Below are positions 47,494 through 60,031 of a DNA stretch of 64,000 nt, one piece after another (the first letter of the stretch is position 1; every line of letters starts with the position of its first letter). Where the stretch lies: assembly GCA_018907035.1 (NCBI GenBank), contig JACCIC010000218.1, forward strand, positions 180,001 through 244,000. The letters are read 5' to 3'. Made by a program: the position numbers and the translations under genes. Under the pieces are notes generated by a model that saw nothing but the letters and a program-made list of their open reading frames with translations, did not search any database and was not told the DNA's origin. This DNA is from Sycobia sp. Sy_11 (taxonomy: Eukaryota > Arthropoda > Insecta > Hymenoptera > Epichrysomallidae).

Positions 47494-50400
47494 TATTCAT
47501 AAGAGCATCGCCAGCGCGGAAATACAATAACCGTAACGACAAATCAAAAGGATGTGAAAGAGAGCACGGGTGTAAGAGGGCGTGGGGGGCGTACAAGAAC
47601 GAAAGAGGCTAAATAATGGCGACGCGCCGCCGGTGGAAAATAAAGACCGCACCAGAGAAAAATCAACGAGATAAATGTTAAATTTTTTTAAAAATTTTTT
47701 TTTGGAAGTATTCTTGCATGCTCGACCGTGTTTTTTGGGACGAGGAGGATGGAGGTAGAAACATTTATGAACGCGATCCAGACTTTACGACTCCGGCTGT
47801 CGACGATGAAAATTGTTAATCGTCGGCTGGAGCGCGTCGGTAAAATGGAGGGAGTTTCTTGCTTCTAAAATCGGAATTCCGCATTTAAAACCTGTCTCCG
47901 CGAGACGTAAAAACTTTGCTCGTACATTGCATCCAAAGTGGCAATTGTAACGGTTGTGAGAGACCGAGAGAAGGAGAAAGAGGGATAGGTAAAGAAAAAT
48001 GAATAGCAGAAATAAAATAGGACAAAGCATACTGTGTTAACACTTCTAAAATATTTCATCTTCAACACTTTTTTTTGTTTTTTTAATTTTTATATAGCAA
48101 TAAAAAATTCCATATGAAAATTTATTCTTTGAAATTTTTCTTGCGATGTGTATTAAAAATAAATAACTTTTTAAATTGCATTAAGCAGAGAAAGAAATAT
48201 TGAGTTTCTTTTATCAGTAGATAGATTATATATTTTATAATAGTATAAATAGTTACATTATGTTTCATTTCATATTGTCAACTTTAACAAAGATACAGAA
48301 TAAAATCGAAAAATACATCGTAGTAACAAAAAATTTTATTTACGTAACGTTTTCATTGAAAAACTTATTTTAAAAATGAACGGTCTTTTGAAGCATAAAC
48401 TCCTTTAGAAATTGATAGCACTTTTTCTCTTAAGATGTAGAGGCATAAAACAAAAATAATAACAAAGTTCATGCATTTTTTCGTCAAAATAACGTTAATG
48501 AATAGTTAAAATACTATGATTTTAGAATGTATGTCCTATATATCCATGGTTAAAAGTATATAAACTGAGCTTCTCGGTATACTACGTTTTATGAAGATTA
48601 CTCACATTTCCCTATACTTCTTATTAAGTTTATGCTACATGTATTTTATTCATATTGTTTTTAAACGATCAGTATATTACAGGCATAAACCTTCCATATA
48701 CAATTCAAGACATTGTGTACACATATGGGCAAGAAATTTTCAAGATAAATAATTGAACAAAATATTATTTTTCAAGACATTAAATGTTCTGATTTTCCTA
48801 AACGACGCCTATAAAAACTTACGCAGATTGCATAAACTTGAAATGTAAAAAAATTTCTCTATAAATTATTCCATATTATAGTTTATGGATAAGTTTCTTT
48901 TGAACACAGTAGGCCGAATTTATTTTAAACATTGTGCCCGCATATATTTGTATCGACCTTACAATCTTTATACAATAATCTACTTTATTGTTCCGTATAT
49001 ATTTGTCCTTATTATCTTAAAAATCGTTATTGTGGCTGATTTTATCAAAAAAGTGACATCCTCAGCTATTTTTTATTGATAAAAAGATTTTTTGAATCCT
49101 AACAATAAATATTCATATCTTTGCTTATAATTTTCGAAAATAGCAATCATCGTCAAAGACATCTTGCGCTATCGATCAAAAAAAAAAAAAAAAAAACAAA
49201 AAATCGTGATTACTTAGCGAAAAATCAAAAAAAAAAATTCAGGTCTTTCTTTGCACGCGAGCGGATCGCAGAGCATACGAATATAATACTTACTTAAGCA
49301 CGAGCTAACTAGCGCGCGAGCGAAGGATTTATCCTGGTGTATCTTGGAGCGCGTATAAATCAGTGGGAATAGTGGGGGGGGGCGCCGGGGGGATAAAAGT
49401 ATCCGTACAATAACACTCACGTGAAAGCCAAGTATCGCCCGTTTCTCAAGCTCTTCCAGCTGCTCGAGGAAGCTGTTCTTCCTGCCGCGCATACCCTGGA
49501 AGCCCATTCGGGCCCTCTTCTGGGGCTCCGGCTGTAGCAGCGCCAGATCCCCGCCCTCGTCCTCCGACTTTTTCCCGCGCATACCCTGAAAGCCCATTAT
49601 CCTCCGCTTCTCCAAATCGTCCAGTACCTAGGGCACACGTACAATCGGCTCGGGTCAATTGAGTATACAAGTATTTTATTGTTGTATGACTTTATTGAGG
49701 ACTATTAATCAGGGCATTTTATTTATTTTTTTTTTTAATCGGTATACGCTTTAATTATGCGGACTATGAGCCGAACGATGATTAGATTTGTGCGGAATTC
49801 CATCGGGTAAGTCGATGAAATATTATTGCTTTCGTAATACTTTGACTTTGTTTTCTTAACAAAATCTTCATTGGGATCGATAAATCAGGGAATATACATA
49901 TTGAACTTAACTGCTCCCATATAGAAAGTATATTCGATTTTCTCTTGTTTGTGCTTTTTTTAATTTACATTTGCTTTTATTTTGTACTATTTTACAAGTA
50001 ATGTAGAAAGCGAATAATACCTATTCATTCCGTATAAAAACTAACAGATCTTCATTTCTGAAGAAAAAACAGTCAGTTGCTTTTTCGAGAAACTATAAAT
50101 TATAAATAAGGAACAAAATTGAATTTTAAAACTAGCGTTTGCCTTGCCGGAAAAGGAGCCAATAAATTTGGATTGTGCAAAAGTTGAAAATTTTTTTGAG
50201 GAAATTTTAAAGAAATTTATTTAATAAAACAGAAAAGGTAGATAGATATTTATATATTTCAAATAGATAAAATATAAAAATTTAATTCAATAAATAGAAA
50301 AAATATAGAAAAAGATTTACTTATATTGTTATAAAGATTTATCTTCAAATATAAAACACCAGAATAAGTAATATAAATACCATAAAATACTACAATAAGT

Positions 50401-52432
50401 CACTTTTATCAATATCATGAAAAGTTATAAAAATATTGCTATAAATATTTTGTTGTACGTTAAAAAATAATAGAAATTCTACTACAATGCAATACAAATA
50501 TAATAATGAGATAACAAGTTCTATCGGTACAACTATAGACATATAAAATGGAAGAAGAAGAAGAGATAGAGAGTGAGAGAGGGAAATTAATGAGTTGTTA
50601 TATAATTTATGGTTGAGTACGTCACTCGATTATTGTACGTTATCTTCACATACGTATGAATAGATACTGTCCTTTTTATGAAATTTTCGCTCGGGTTTAA
50701 TCAGGCGAACATTTTTAATTTAAAAATAAAACTTATTTAATTTATTTACAACAGTTTAACAGAGTTTAAGAGTTTTTTCGAAGTATATTTTTACGCCGTG
50801 AACATTAAATTAAAATATAAAGGAGGATAATGTTTAAGCATTAAAGGCATACAATTTAATAACTGTTTTCTCTTTTGTACAGTCTATATTCAGCTGCTGT
50901 TATTGAAGTGCGTATTGCAAGGGTTTACGAGCGCAGGCGAATTGAGAAGCAGGTCCGAATCCGAACGCAATGATTTCACGGAACTGATAAGGATTTCAAG
51001 CTGTAACGACGGCCCTTTACGGCGCCCCCCTTTATACACTTGATTTGATGAGTCTCTTGCGCTTTTAGTCTTGCGAGGGATTTCAAGAAGGCGTGGAAAA
51101 GTTTTACGTATACATGATATACTGCGTAGGAGAGGCCTCGATATTTCACAAATGCAAACTGTACGAAATATGGCAATTTTAAGGAGTGCTTAGGATTAAC
51201 GATCGAGAAATTGATGAAATTGGACGTACCGTCCGGAATAAGTATAAAAATGTTTCGGTCAAAGTGTCAAGTCATTGGATGTGTGAATTTACGTGCAAGA
51301 TATAAATATTTTAAGATAGATTCGCGGACAATAAATGCTTCGAAAGCCACTTGGGCAGTAGAACAGATACGCTTTTGGTCAGCCGAGGCACACAATACTT
51401 ATCTATTATAAAAGTAGAATCATTTATTCAAAAAGCAAAGTTAACGATTTATTTTTTACGCTTAATATAATAGATTAACACTAAAAACTTTTATATGCTT
51501 TTTTATTTACAGCCAAAGTTACTTTCTACCAAACAAAAATTGGAATATTCAGACTTTAATTAACTAAAATACAGTTTCATAATTAAAATTTATTTCCGAT
51601 AGTCAGAAACGTAGGGATAAATTTTACCGAGCTGGCAAGAACTCTGATTTCTTAAATTTTAAATGGTTAAACATAATTGGAAACAAAAACATACATTATT
51701 TTAAAATTAAATATTCCGAATAATAAATAATGCCAATAGTAAATATTGCAAAATTGAAGAAGGTTCTACGCTTGGTTGTACAATTAATTTATTTATTTGT
51801 ACAATTATTATTTATTTCTTTATTTGTTTTTTTCTTCAAATCAGGACAATCAAGTAAATATATTTAGTAAACAAAACATTGGCCAAAAAAAGAAATAACA
51901 TATATTGAGGTAATATAATATATCTTTAATTCCTTTAACACGAAAACTCAGGAAATTTTGAACAGCCATAAACGCGCGCGGTAAATTTTATTTTAGTCAC
52001 TCTCAAGATATAATCCCATTCCGTTCTTATTCCCGAGCATTAATTGCTTTCCTCTCGAACCATTCGAATTACGAATCTTTATAATTACGAGTCTAAGTCA
52101 AAGATACTCTCTCGCAATTGCTACCAGTGACGGACTAATGTTTGCAAGAAGCCCGAACAATTTAAGGTCTATGCGGTGCAAATGGTCTGTACAAATTATA
52201 TAAGCATAGAGACGAAAAGTATCATACTGAAAACATGCAGAAATGTCTCTCTCTCTCTTTCGCTTTCGGAAAAAAAATGAAATGAAATCTCGACATAAAA
52301 ATTTCAGCAAAGACGTGGCCGATTTGTGTAGTTAACTAATATAGCTGGACGAAAACAAGTTTAACATGATCAAATTGTTAATATAAAGCTCGGTCGAACT
52401 CCATAAAAAAATAGTATCTTTAGAGTATATAT

Positions 52433-52484
<52 letters not shown>

Positions 52485-52624
52485 CTATCATGCTGATATT
52501 AAGTCTGATCCACGAACGCGATCGGCCTTAAAACTGTCCACTTGCAAATCATCGATATCGTAAATTAAGATTCTGAAGAATTGCGATAGTTGTTTAGAAG
52601 CCATAATATCGACATCTGCTATAG

Positions 52625-52668
<44 letters not shown>

Positions 52669-52930
52669 CTTTACCAGTATACTTATGGAATCTATACATA
52701 AACTTTCTTATAAACTATAGACATTTAACAGGTATATGGTACTCGAAAAAATTCCAAAAGTGTTTTTTGAACCTTGAAAAGTAATGGGAACTGTTAATTT
52801 TCCGCATAGTAATTCGTTTTATATGTATATCGATATTTTGAAATATTATTATATTTTGAAGTGGATTACATGAGGAGGGCGCAATGTTCTCGAATGAAGA
52901 AAGTCGCCTCTTGCACCCCTCCCTATGCGT

Positions 52931-52989
<59 letters not shown>

Positions 52990-53599
52990 TGCCGCTACTA
53001 CTTCGCGTTTTGACCGCGAGAGACCGGCAAAGTGGCTCCGACGCCCAACTCACCTCGTCTATGGCCTTCTTGCCCCTCATCCCCTGGAAGCCCATCGGCG
53101 CCCGCTTGTCGAACAGCTGCTGTTCCTCCAACTCGGACTTCTTGCCCCTCATGCCCTGGAAGCCCATCGGTGCGCGCTTATAGTAGTAGTCGAGGAAGGC
53201 GCCCGATGACGAATCCTGGCCGGACGGGTAGCCATAGAAGAGCCTCGCCTGCGTGGCGAGCAGAGGCGATGAGTACCCGTACTTTTTCTCCCTCGACGGC
53301 GTGCCGTAGGTGCTGTAGTAGTCGCGAGGCGTCGCCTCGGCGGGCAACGGCTCGCGTTTGTCGAGCAAGTCCGAGATGAGGAGCCCGAGGAAGGTCGCCT
53401 CGAGGTCCTTTACCCGCTGTGTGGACAAATAAATAAATAAATAAATAAATAAATATATATATACATATAGTATGTGTACATGTGTATGTGTGAATATTTG
53501 TAGGAGCCGTGTATAATAATTGTCGTGTCAATTTATTTTCATATTTATCTTGATACTAAAATTGTATATCAAACTCTCAATAATATTTCAATCATTGAA

Positions 53600-53665
<66 letters not shown>

Positions 53666-56214
53666 GTATGTATAATTGAATGCAAATTATGAAATTTACA
53701 TCAATCAGAGTTACATGAGATTTGATTAATCGTGTATTAATATTCGTTATAATACTCTTTTCGATCTAAAAAAAAGTTCTATGTCACACCATGTCCGTCG
53801 AAAGAAAAAATATTTATGGGCGCAGTTACTCTACGCACTTTCTTTTCATTTTTTAGGCAAAGTTAGATTACAGTTAAATAAGATTATAAATTCCTTTCAA
53901 AGTAAAATTTTTCACATAGTCTCAGGACACATTTTGCCATTTTCGATTAGTGACTTCAAACGAATAATTGGTCTGATTAAGAAATCTGAAAAACTTTGCT
54001 TTTCCTTAATGTTTTCTGGACTTGAAATTCAAAATATAAAGACATACACGATTGCGAGTATGAAAATTTAAAAACTTTCAATTATCAAGAATTTATGCAA
54101 CTTTGAGTTGAAACTTACTCCCCTCCCCCATGTAACTTAATGTAATCATCTGTCGTACCCCTCCCATCTCCTAGATCGTTCAAGTAATTTATGGACAGCC
54201 CTTAAGTATTTATAGAATCGTTGGCATGTGAATTCCACGATATGAGCAGTGGATCGATAGGAACGAAGGAATTCTCGGAATGCACTGAATGTAGACGAAT
54301 AATTGAATAACCGCCTCATTGATATCTGGGTTGAGATAATGAAAAACGAAAATTGGCTATTTGCCTTAAACCGAAAGAAAAAAACAAATTTGATTATAAA
54401 CTTTGCTTGAATTTCATACACTCGAACTGTTAAATCTCCCATAATGAAGGGATCTGTACACAAATGATATTCTTTATGAAACTGTAAATAGCATTTTGTC
54501 ACCCCATCATATCGTAAAAATATTACTTCACGGTGAACTCCTTGAATTTATATCATACTAATAATAAATAAAAAGATAATTTATATATATTTCTGAATAT
54601 CTTTTTCAAACTTATGTATTCATTTTTTACATCATTACATTTCTAGAATCCTTGATAATTATTTTAAAGTAGCTTTATTTTAAATGTGTAATGCATTATA
54701 TATATATAAGATCTGTCATTATTTTTGTTTAAAAATTTTAGATGCACCACTTGTTCCATTAGTTACTAGTACCATTACTACCACCTTTAGTAAATTAAGT
54801 AAACTACGACTACTTATTAATCTACTTTAAATAATGGACAATGTTAATAAAAATATTAATAGAAATAAATGATTTGAAAAACAAAAGTTTTGAAAAAAAT
54901 TTCTAAATAATATGTTAAATAATCAAATGATAATAGTTTAGTATTTAGAGTATCCTATATATCATAAAAACTGACTTTTGCCTGTAGAAATATTTTACAT
55001 TTGAATTGAATTCCTATAGTAAAAAAAAATCAATGTATTCGAACACACTTAATAGTTCATATCGAGTAATTGCGTTTGTTTAAATTGATTTCGAAAACAA
55101 GGTGAAGGTGAGTTTTATTTTAAGAGAATTGTTTCGAAATGCAAAATATAGAGCATCCGCTTTGCGATCCCAAGGTGGCTAAAAATTTTCTTTCTAAACT
55201 GTATTTTCACGGTTTATGAGAGTTTTCGCTACTTTGTCGAGGATTTATCTTTAAGATTTTATTAAAATCCATTTTGACGACTTTAAATTTTTCTCTGTGC
55301 CACATATATCGTTAATTATTTAGTTGAATCTAATTCTCCACTAGATAGTCTATTAGGTTTTATTTTAAAACTTTTGAACTCTATCTATTTTAGGGAATGA
55401 ATAATCACAAAAAAGCGTTAAAACGTGAAAATGCAAAGTTTTTGAAATAGCTCAATCCAGTTGTACTTTTTTTCGTTTAAACATTGTTTGAATTAGAGTT
55501 TTTTTTTACTTCGTTGACTTGATATTCTTGAAAATAAATCTATGACATAATTCTTTTAAAGTGCTTTAAATTAAAAAAAAAATAAAACATAAATTTAAAT
55601 AAAATTTAAATAAATCACAGCATTATTATATAGTGATTGATTTATTTTATTGAACTGAACGTTGAACAGCTACGCCGCGTGAATCATCGAAATTAGATAA
55701 AAAAAAATATTTCAGGATTCACGGCGACATTTATTGGAAACTATATGACAATTTCATCCACAGTGTTATTTATATTCACTGCCTGTTCCGATTTACTTTT
55801 GTAATTGTAAAAAAAGATCGTTTTCACGTCATTTCGACACTGTACGTAATTTATAATCTTTATTATGCTCAAATACGAAATATCGTGAATTCGATGGGTA
55901 AAAACTTATTTTTTCCACCAATTACCTTTTTGCACAATCGACGTAACACTATTTCACGAGTCAAAGTGCCGCTTTTCAAAAGCGAAACTGGCAAATACGA
56001 GAGATGAAAAAGAAAAGAAGAGAAGTACATGTATTATTACCTGATACTTTTCAACGTCGTCGCGCCACTTCAAATACTGGCCAAGCTCCCGCTTTCCCTC
56101 CTCGTCGTCGGCAGCGAGATTCGCCCCCTCGCTGTCCGTGATTTTCATCGTCGTCGTGTACTCGGCGAGGGCGTTCGCCAGGAGCAGAGCGAGTAGGGAA
56201 ATTCTGACGAACAT
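43826..56214 (-). CDS. Tk: Tachykinin (tachykinin-related peptide) precursor
   Basis: Five coding exons: 56041-56214, 53054-53416, 49421-49627, 44371-44497 and 43826-43923, about 322 residues. The N-terminus [17 protein letters not shown] is a signal peptide. Six FxGMR-Gly units flanked by basic sites follow: [10 protein letters not shown] twice, [30 protein letters not shown] and [11 protein letters not shown]. The glycine serves as amide donor. Cleavage sites are Lys-Lys, Lys-Arg and Arg-Lys. Products are neuropeptides and gut hormones acting on the TKR G-protein-coupled receptors. Introns 1-3 are phase 0 and intron 4 is phase 1. [14 protein letters not shown] is typical of Hymenoptera. Long introns of 2.6, 3.4 and 4.9 kb contain many (TA)n tracts. 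The ATG follows acceptor TTCTCATTCCAG|G, so a 5' UTR exon lies further right. Confidence 0.96.
44371..44497 (-). CDS. Tk: Tk coding exon 4 (completes [19 protein letters not shown])
   Basis: Acceptor TATGTTTACAG, donor GAGG|GTGAGC, 42 codons plus one base. Starts GMRGKK, which completes the peptide of exon 3, then [15 protein letters not shown]. Leaves in phase 1, the phase used by all mini-exons downstream. Confidence 0.94.
44498..49420 (-). other. Tk intron 3
   Basis: (TA)n tracts at 44,531-44,576, 47,310-47,356 and 47,440-47,491; poly(A/T) runs near 46,238-46,259 and 49,178-49,196. GC-richer islands at 45,740-45,990 and 47,500-47,660 stand out and may be regulatory. Confidence 0.6.
45740..45990. 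promoter_or_regulatory. GC-richer island in Tk intron 3
   Basis: Unlike the surrounding intron in composition. The - strand has a 69-residue open frame starting [19 protein letters not shown], which looks like a signal peptide, but no splice context supports coding use. A conserved enhancer is the simpler reading. Confidence 0.3.
49421..49627 (-). CDS. Tk: Tk coding exon 3 (RIMGFQ, ARMGFQ, AILGFH)
   Basis: Acceptor TGTGCCCTAG, donor TTTCAC|GTGAGT, 69 codons in phase 0. The last peptide, AILGFH, is cut by the intron and finished by exon 4. Confidence 0.95.
49628..53053 (-). other. Tk intron 2
   Basis: AT-rich with (TA)n tracts near its 5' end. A GC-richer piece at 50,920-51,130 and the dispersed repeat at 52,871-52,984 are the only structured parts seen. 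Confidence 0.6.
52871..52984 (-). repeat. Dispersed repeat ending in (TA)n, copy 1
   Basis: Its reverse complement, GGACGCATAGGG.GGGGTGCAAG followed by GCGAC and later TTCGAGAACA, matches copy 2 at 59,908-60,031. In both copies a (TA)n tract adjoins the GGACGCATAGGG end. Confidence 0.75.
53054..53416 (-). CDS. Tk: Tk coding exon 2 (two [14 protein letters not shown] copies)
   Basis: Acceptor GTCCACACAG, donor GACGAG|GTGAGT, 121 codons in phase 0. Starts [13 protein letters not shown]. It carries the Tyr-rich spacer [10 protein letters not shown] and two identical peptide units separated by [12 protein letters not shown]. Confidence 0.96.
53417..56040 (-). other. Tk intron 1
   Basis: Contains a (TA)n tract at 53,604-53,653 and a 118-residue open frame on the - strand (54,146-54,502) with no recognised homology. 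Otherwise AT-rich. Confidence 0.6.
53428..53453. repeat. (AAAT)n microsatellite
   Basis: Six to seven AAAT units just inside intron 1, directly upstream of the acceptor of Tk exon 2. Confidence 0.85.
56041..56214 (-). CDS. Tk: Tk coding exon 1 (signal peptide)
   Basis: 58 codons, ending GTATCAG|GTAATA in phase 0. Signal peptide then an acidic spacer ending [10 protein letters not shown]. The exon itself begins one base before ATG at an acceptor with a strong pyrimidine tract. Confidence 0.93.
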
Positions 56215-56717
56215 CCTGGAATGAGAAAGAAACAGAAGGTCGTTTATTAAACTCTATAGTTTATTTGGTTAGTTATTATGTTGTTTTTTTTTTTAATTTG
56301 TTACGCAATTAATCAGTATTCTAGCAGGGCTTTGATAGTTAGAAAGCAATCCGTGTTGTTATATGTATTTCTGTATTACCTTAGGATGGTACAAGCGTCG
56401 TTCTATAATAATAGATAATCTATCATTTCGGGCCCTCGATAACGAAAGTCTCGATCAAGAGCCCGCCACGTCTCGGAAAGCAAAGTTGCGCCGTTCGCTT
56501 GTAGATGAGCAAATCGACGATTGCAATGCTTAGACTGTCGAGATTCTCTACTTGATTATTCGAATTTAGTTGGACGTCTTATAAGTGCAGGAGAATTTCG
56601 TAAGATTGATACGAACAAGAGTTTATTAATCCAAACTAACGTATGATCGAGAATTGAATATGCCTGACATCATGCTCTAGCAACTAAATTCTAATAACTA
56701 AATTATCCAACAAATAA

Positions 56718-56762
<45 letters not shown>

Positions 56763-59700
56763 AATATCAGATGTTATTAATAAAAAATATGAATTTTTTA
56801 ATGATTTTTTTCTTTTGTAATAAATTTGAAAACGAAATTATACTTTTACATTAGTAACAAATGCAATCGGTCATATGGATATCTATATTGCATTCCGATA
56901 ATATGTTTATAAGTTCTTTTTTTGTGAAATTCAGTAAATTTAGGGATGTGATAATTAATCGTTTGCAGAAAATAATAAAAATTTAATCCACATGTTTTTA
57001 AAATGAATGTTGCTAAAAACTATTATCTAGTATACTAATAGAAATTAATAGATTCTTATTATTTATCGCCTGTTAAACAAGATATAATTTTATAATGGGT
57101 TTCACTTTAGGATCTTTGAAGAAATATTTCTTAGAGAAATGAAATATATTCTGATGTGCATGTATGAAGCAAAGAATTATCTAAATTGTCTACAAATTTA
57201 TCTATTTACTATCCACAATTGCATTTTATTTTTTCCGATATTTTGCAGATCAAAGTTATTGAACAATACATTCAAATTATTGAACGAGTAAATTGTTGGT
57301 TTAGAATAAAAAATGCAGATTCGGTATATGATATGCACATACTACAAAGTTTACAACTTACAGTTTTCTAGAAAGTTCTTTAAATTTTTATAATTTTCGA
57401 AATCGCGTACATAATATTGTTGTCTATTTAACAAATTGGATGTTTCTTCAGTCGACCCGCAATAATATAGATAAGGATCTTCTAATACTTCGATAATTAT
57501 ACATTATATTTCGCATTATTATTTTAGGTAAATTTTAAATATAAGAATTAATCGATTTGTAAGAGTTGCACATATTGGGGTATTCAGTTTTTTTTATTCA
57601 ATGTCGTGAACTAGTATGTATATTTAAAATCCTTAAAATCTACATAAAATAATTATTCTGATTTGATATAAAAGTAACATTAATATATTTTTAACTTTAT
57701 TTGTTCACTCGACTCGGAAGAAAGCCAACCGTTCCCACGTTACGTATGGAATTATTATCGATACTTCTCGTTTATTACCACGTCTTAAAAATGCATCCAT
57801 TTACTATAACGCGCCGCGTTGGAAACGTAACTCAAATCGAAGCAGCGCCGTGATATATCAATGCGATAATAAAACTCCCGCTTACCATGGTAAAAAAAAA
57901 GAAGAAAAAAAAAGAAAAAAGAAAAAGAGAAAGGCGAAAAAAAGAGATAAGAAACGGGGGTTTCTGCGCCGAACGATGTCTCGTTATTCTTCGAGTCGCG
58001 AGAGAATGCATAGAGAGGGAAAAGTGTGCTCCCGCGCGCTTTGACGCTCGAACGGTCTATATGTGTATGTGTGTGTGTATGTGCGGGTATATATATGTAT
58101 GTATACATACATACATATATAAGTATATATACGCGAGCCAAGCATTTATTACACTGCACCATCGGAGGGCGCAAATTTACTGATCCATGCGCGAATTTAT
58201 TCTATCCTCGGTGAAACGGCGACGAGAAGGTCGGACAAAAATTCCTTAATACATGTTTGTTTGTTTGTTTGTTTATTTGTCTGTATGTGTGTGTTTTTTT
58301 CTTGACATTGCATTCTTTTACTCCGTGTTTCACTAGCCTCTTCGCCCCCCCCCGTCCGACTATTTTGTCTTTGTTTTCCTTCCCGCAATGCGAGTGTCAG
58401 CATTTCTGGACAAACGTATATGTATGGGGCGTCAAGCGAATTTTTCAAGAAGCATTAAAAGGCGCGCGGTTACGGGAGGGGGGAGGCTGCGTCGCCGAGA
58501 ACGCGCAGATTTTCGCCAACTGCGCACGACTGTTGCATATAATATATATATATATATATGTACAATACCTCTCGTAACAAGAATAAGCGCGTAATAACGC
58601 GACGTTTATACAGACGTAAAGCGTTGCGTAAGAAAAGAGACAGAAATGCAGAGAGTCGAGAGACGTTTTCATGTAAACGACGCAGGCGCACGTTGACGTC
58701 GAGTTGACGCCACTGCCGTCGCGTTTTTATCACGCGTCAAGATGAATGTAGTTATATGCATCGAGGTAGAAAGGCGCGCGAGCCTTTTGCACGCGTTCGA
58801 GAGTTCGCGTCCCCCCTTTCTATATTCCACATAAGGTTATAGTTTTTATCGAGCTTTCCAGGATATCTTTTCTTCTTCTTCTTATTCTTCTTCTTCTTTT
58901 TCCTCGAGTTCTTCTTCGTCTTCCGTGGCCCTCTACAATGCTCGCTGATACGATTGTACATAGTAGAAGATTCGAGTGCCTTGCGGCGATGAATACAATC
59001 ATATAGGCAAAGCAAAATAATAGGAAGAAGAACAAAAAATGTAAAAAAACTGCCAGCTTCGATCGACTCTTTGTCAATGATTTACATCGTGCCAGTGCAT
59101 TAAGCCAATCTGATTCTACAGCTAAATACGATGGGAGACAGAATATTTTGACGAATTGTTATATTACCGGACCTATTGGGAATTCAAATCGTTGCCGCGA
59201 CTCCACGTGGTGAAATTGAGAATTCGCGTAAGCCAATGAACGGCCAGGAACAGCATGTAATACCATCGTGTTTACGTTTTTCTAATCGTGAAATCGGAAC
59301 GTGCATAAAGCGAATAATGTAAGCGTAGAGGGCGCTTTCACAGATAAATTGAGTGCATTGTCTATGTTTGCTCTTTATTAATGAAAATTTTTCACAAACA
59401 AAGTATAAATTTAACAGAAAAATCCTCTCGATAAATATATATATATATAGAACCAAGAATTGTTTCATATTTTTAAATTTCAAGCGTACCTTTTCTTTCC
59501 CAATCCTTCGCAATTCTGTGTAATGCCGCTAAACGTATTTCTCAGATCGATTATCAGATCGATTATCTCACGAAGATTCGAGTAATGATAACATAAGCGA
59601 GGTCACCGCGCCCCTATCTTTCAAATAGTGGTAAGAGAAGAAGGAGGGGGCAAGGTAAGCTTAGAATAAATAAACCTGATAAGTCCAAGGAATAAAAAGA

Positions 59701-59828
59701 AAGCACAAGAGACAAATATTACGAATTATCTAATATTACAGCAGATAATTATCATTGGCGTGCGCGTTTACAGGTTTACAGGAGCGTGGGTTGGTGGTCT
59801 CAAATGCATGTAGATATCCTAGACGCGC

Positions 59829-59829
<1 letters not shown>

Positions 59830-59874
<45 letters not shown>
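59830..59874. repeat. (TA)n microsatellite
   Basis: About 22 TA units, close to a second tract at 59,908-59,943. Confidence 0.95.
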
Positions 59875-59880
<6 letters not shown>

Positions 59881-59905
59881 TTATATGTATATATAATATA
59901 TGTCC

Positions 59906-59907
<2 letters not shown>

Positions 59908-59945
<38 letters not shown>

Positions 59946-60031
59946 ACGCATAGGGAAGGGGTGCAAGAAGCGACGCGTTCGGAATCTGGCGCTTGCAAAT
60001 CGTTCCTCACTCGAGAACACCTCCCCCCTCA
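59908..60031 (+). repeat. Dispersed repeat starting in (TA)n, copy 2
   Basis: (TA)n then GGACGCATAGGGAAGGGG, GTGCAAGAAGCGACG and, further on, CTCGAGAACACC. Inverted relative to copy 1 at 52,871-52,984. Confidence 0.75.

Noticed and set aside
52884..53379. Plus-strand open frames over Tk exon 2
   Set aside because: Antisense shadows of the tachykinin exon, partly extended through (TA)n.
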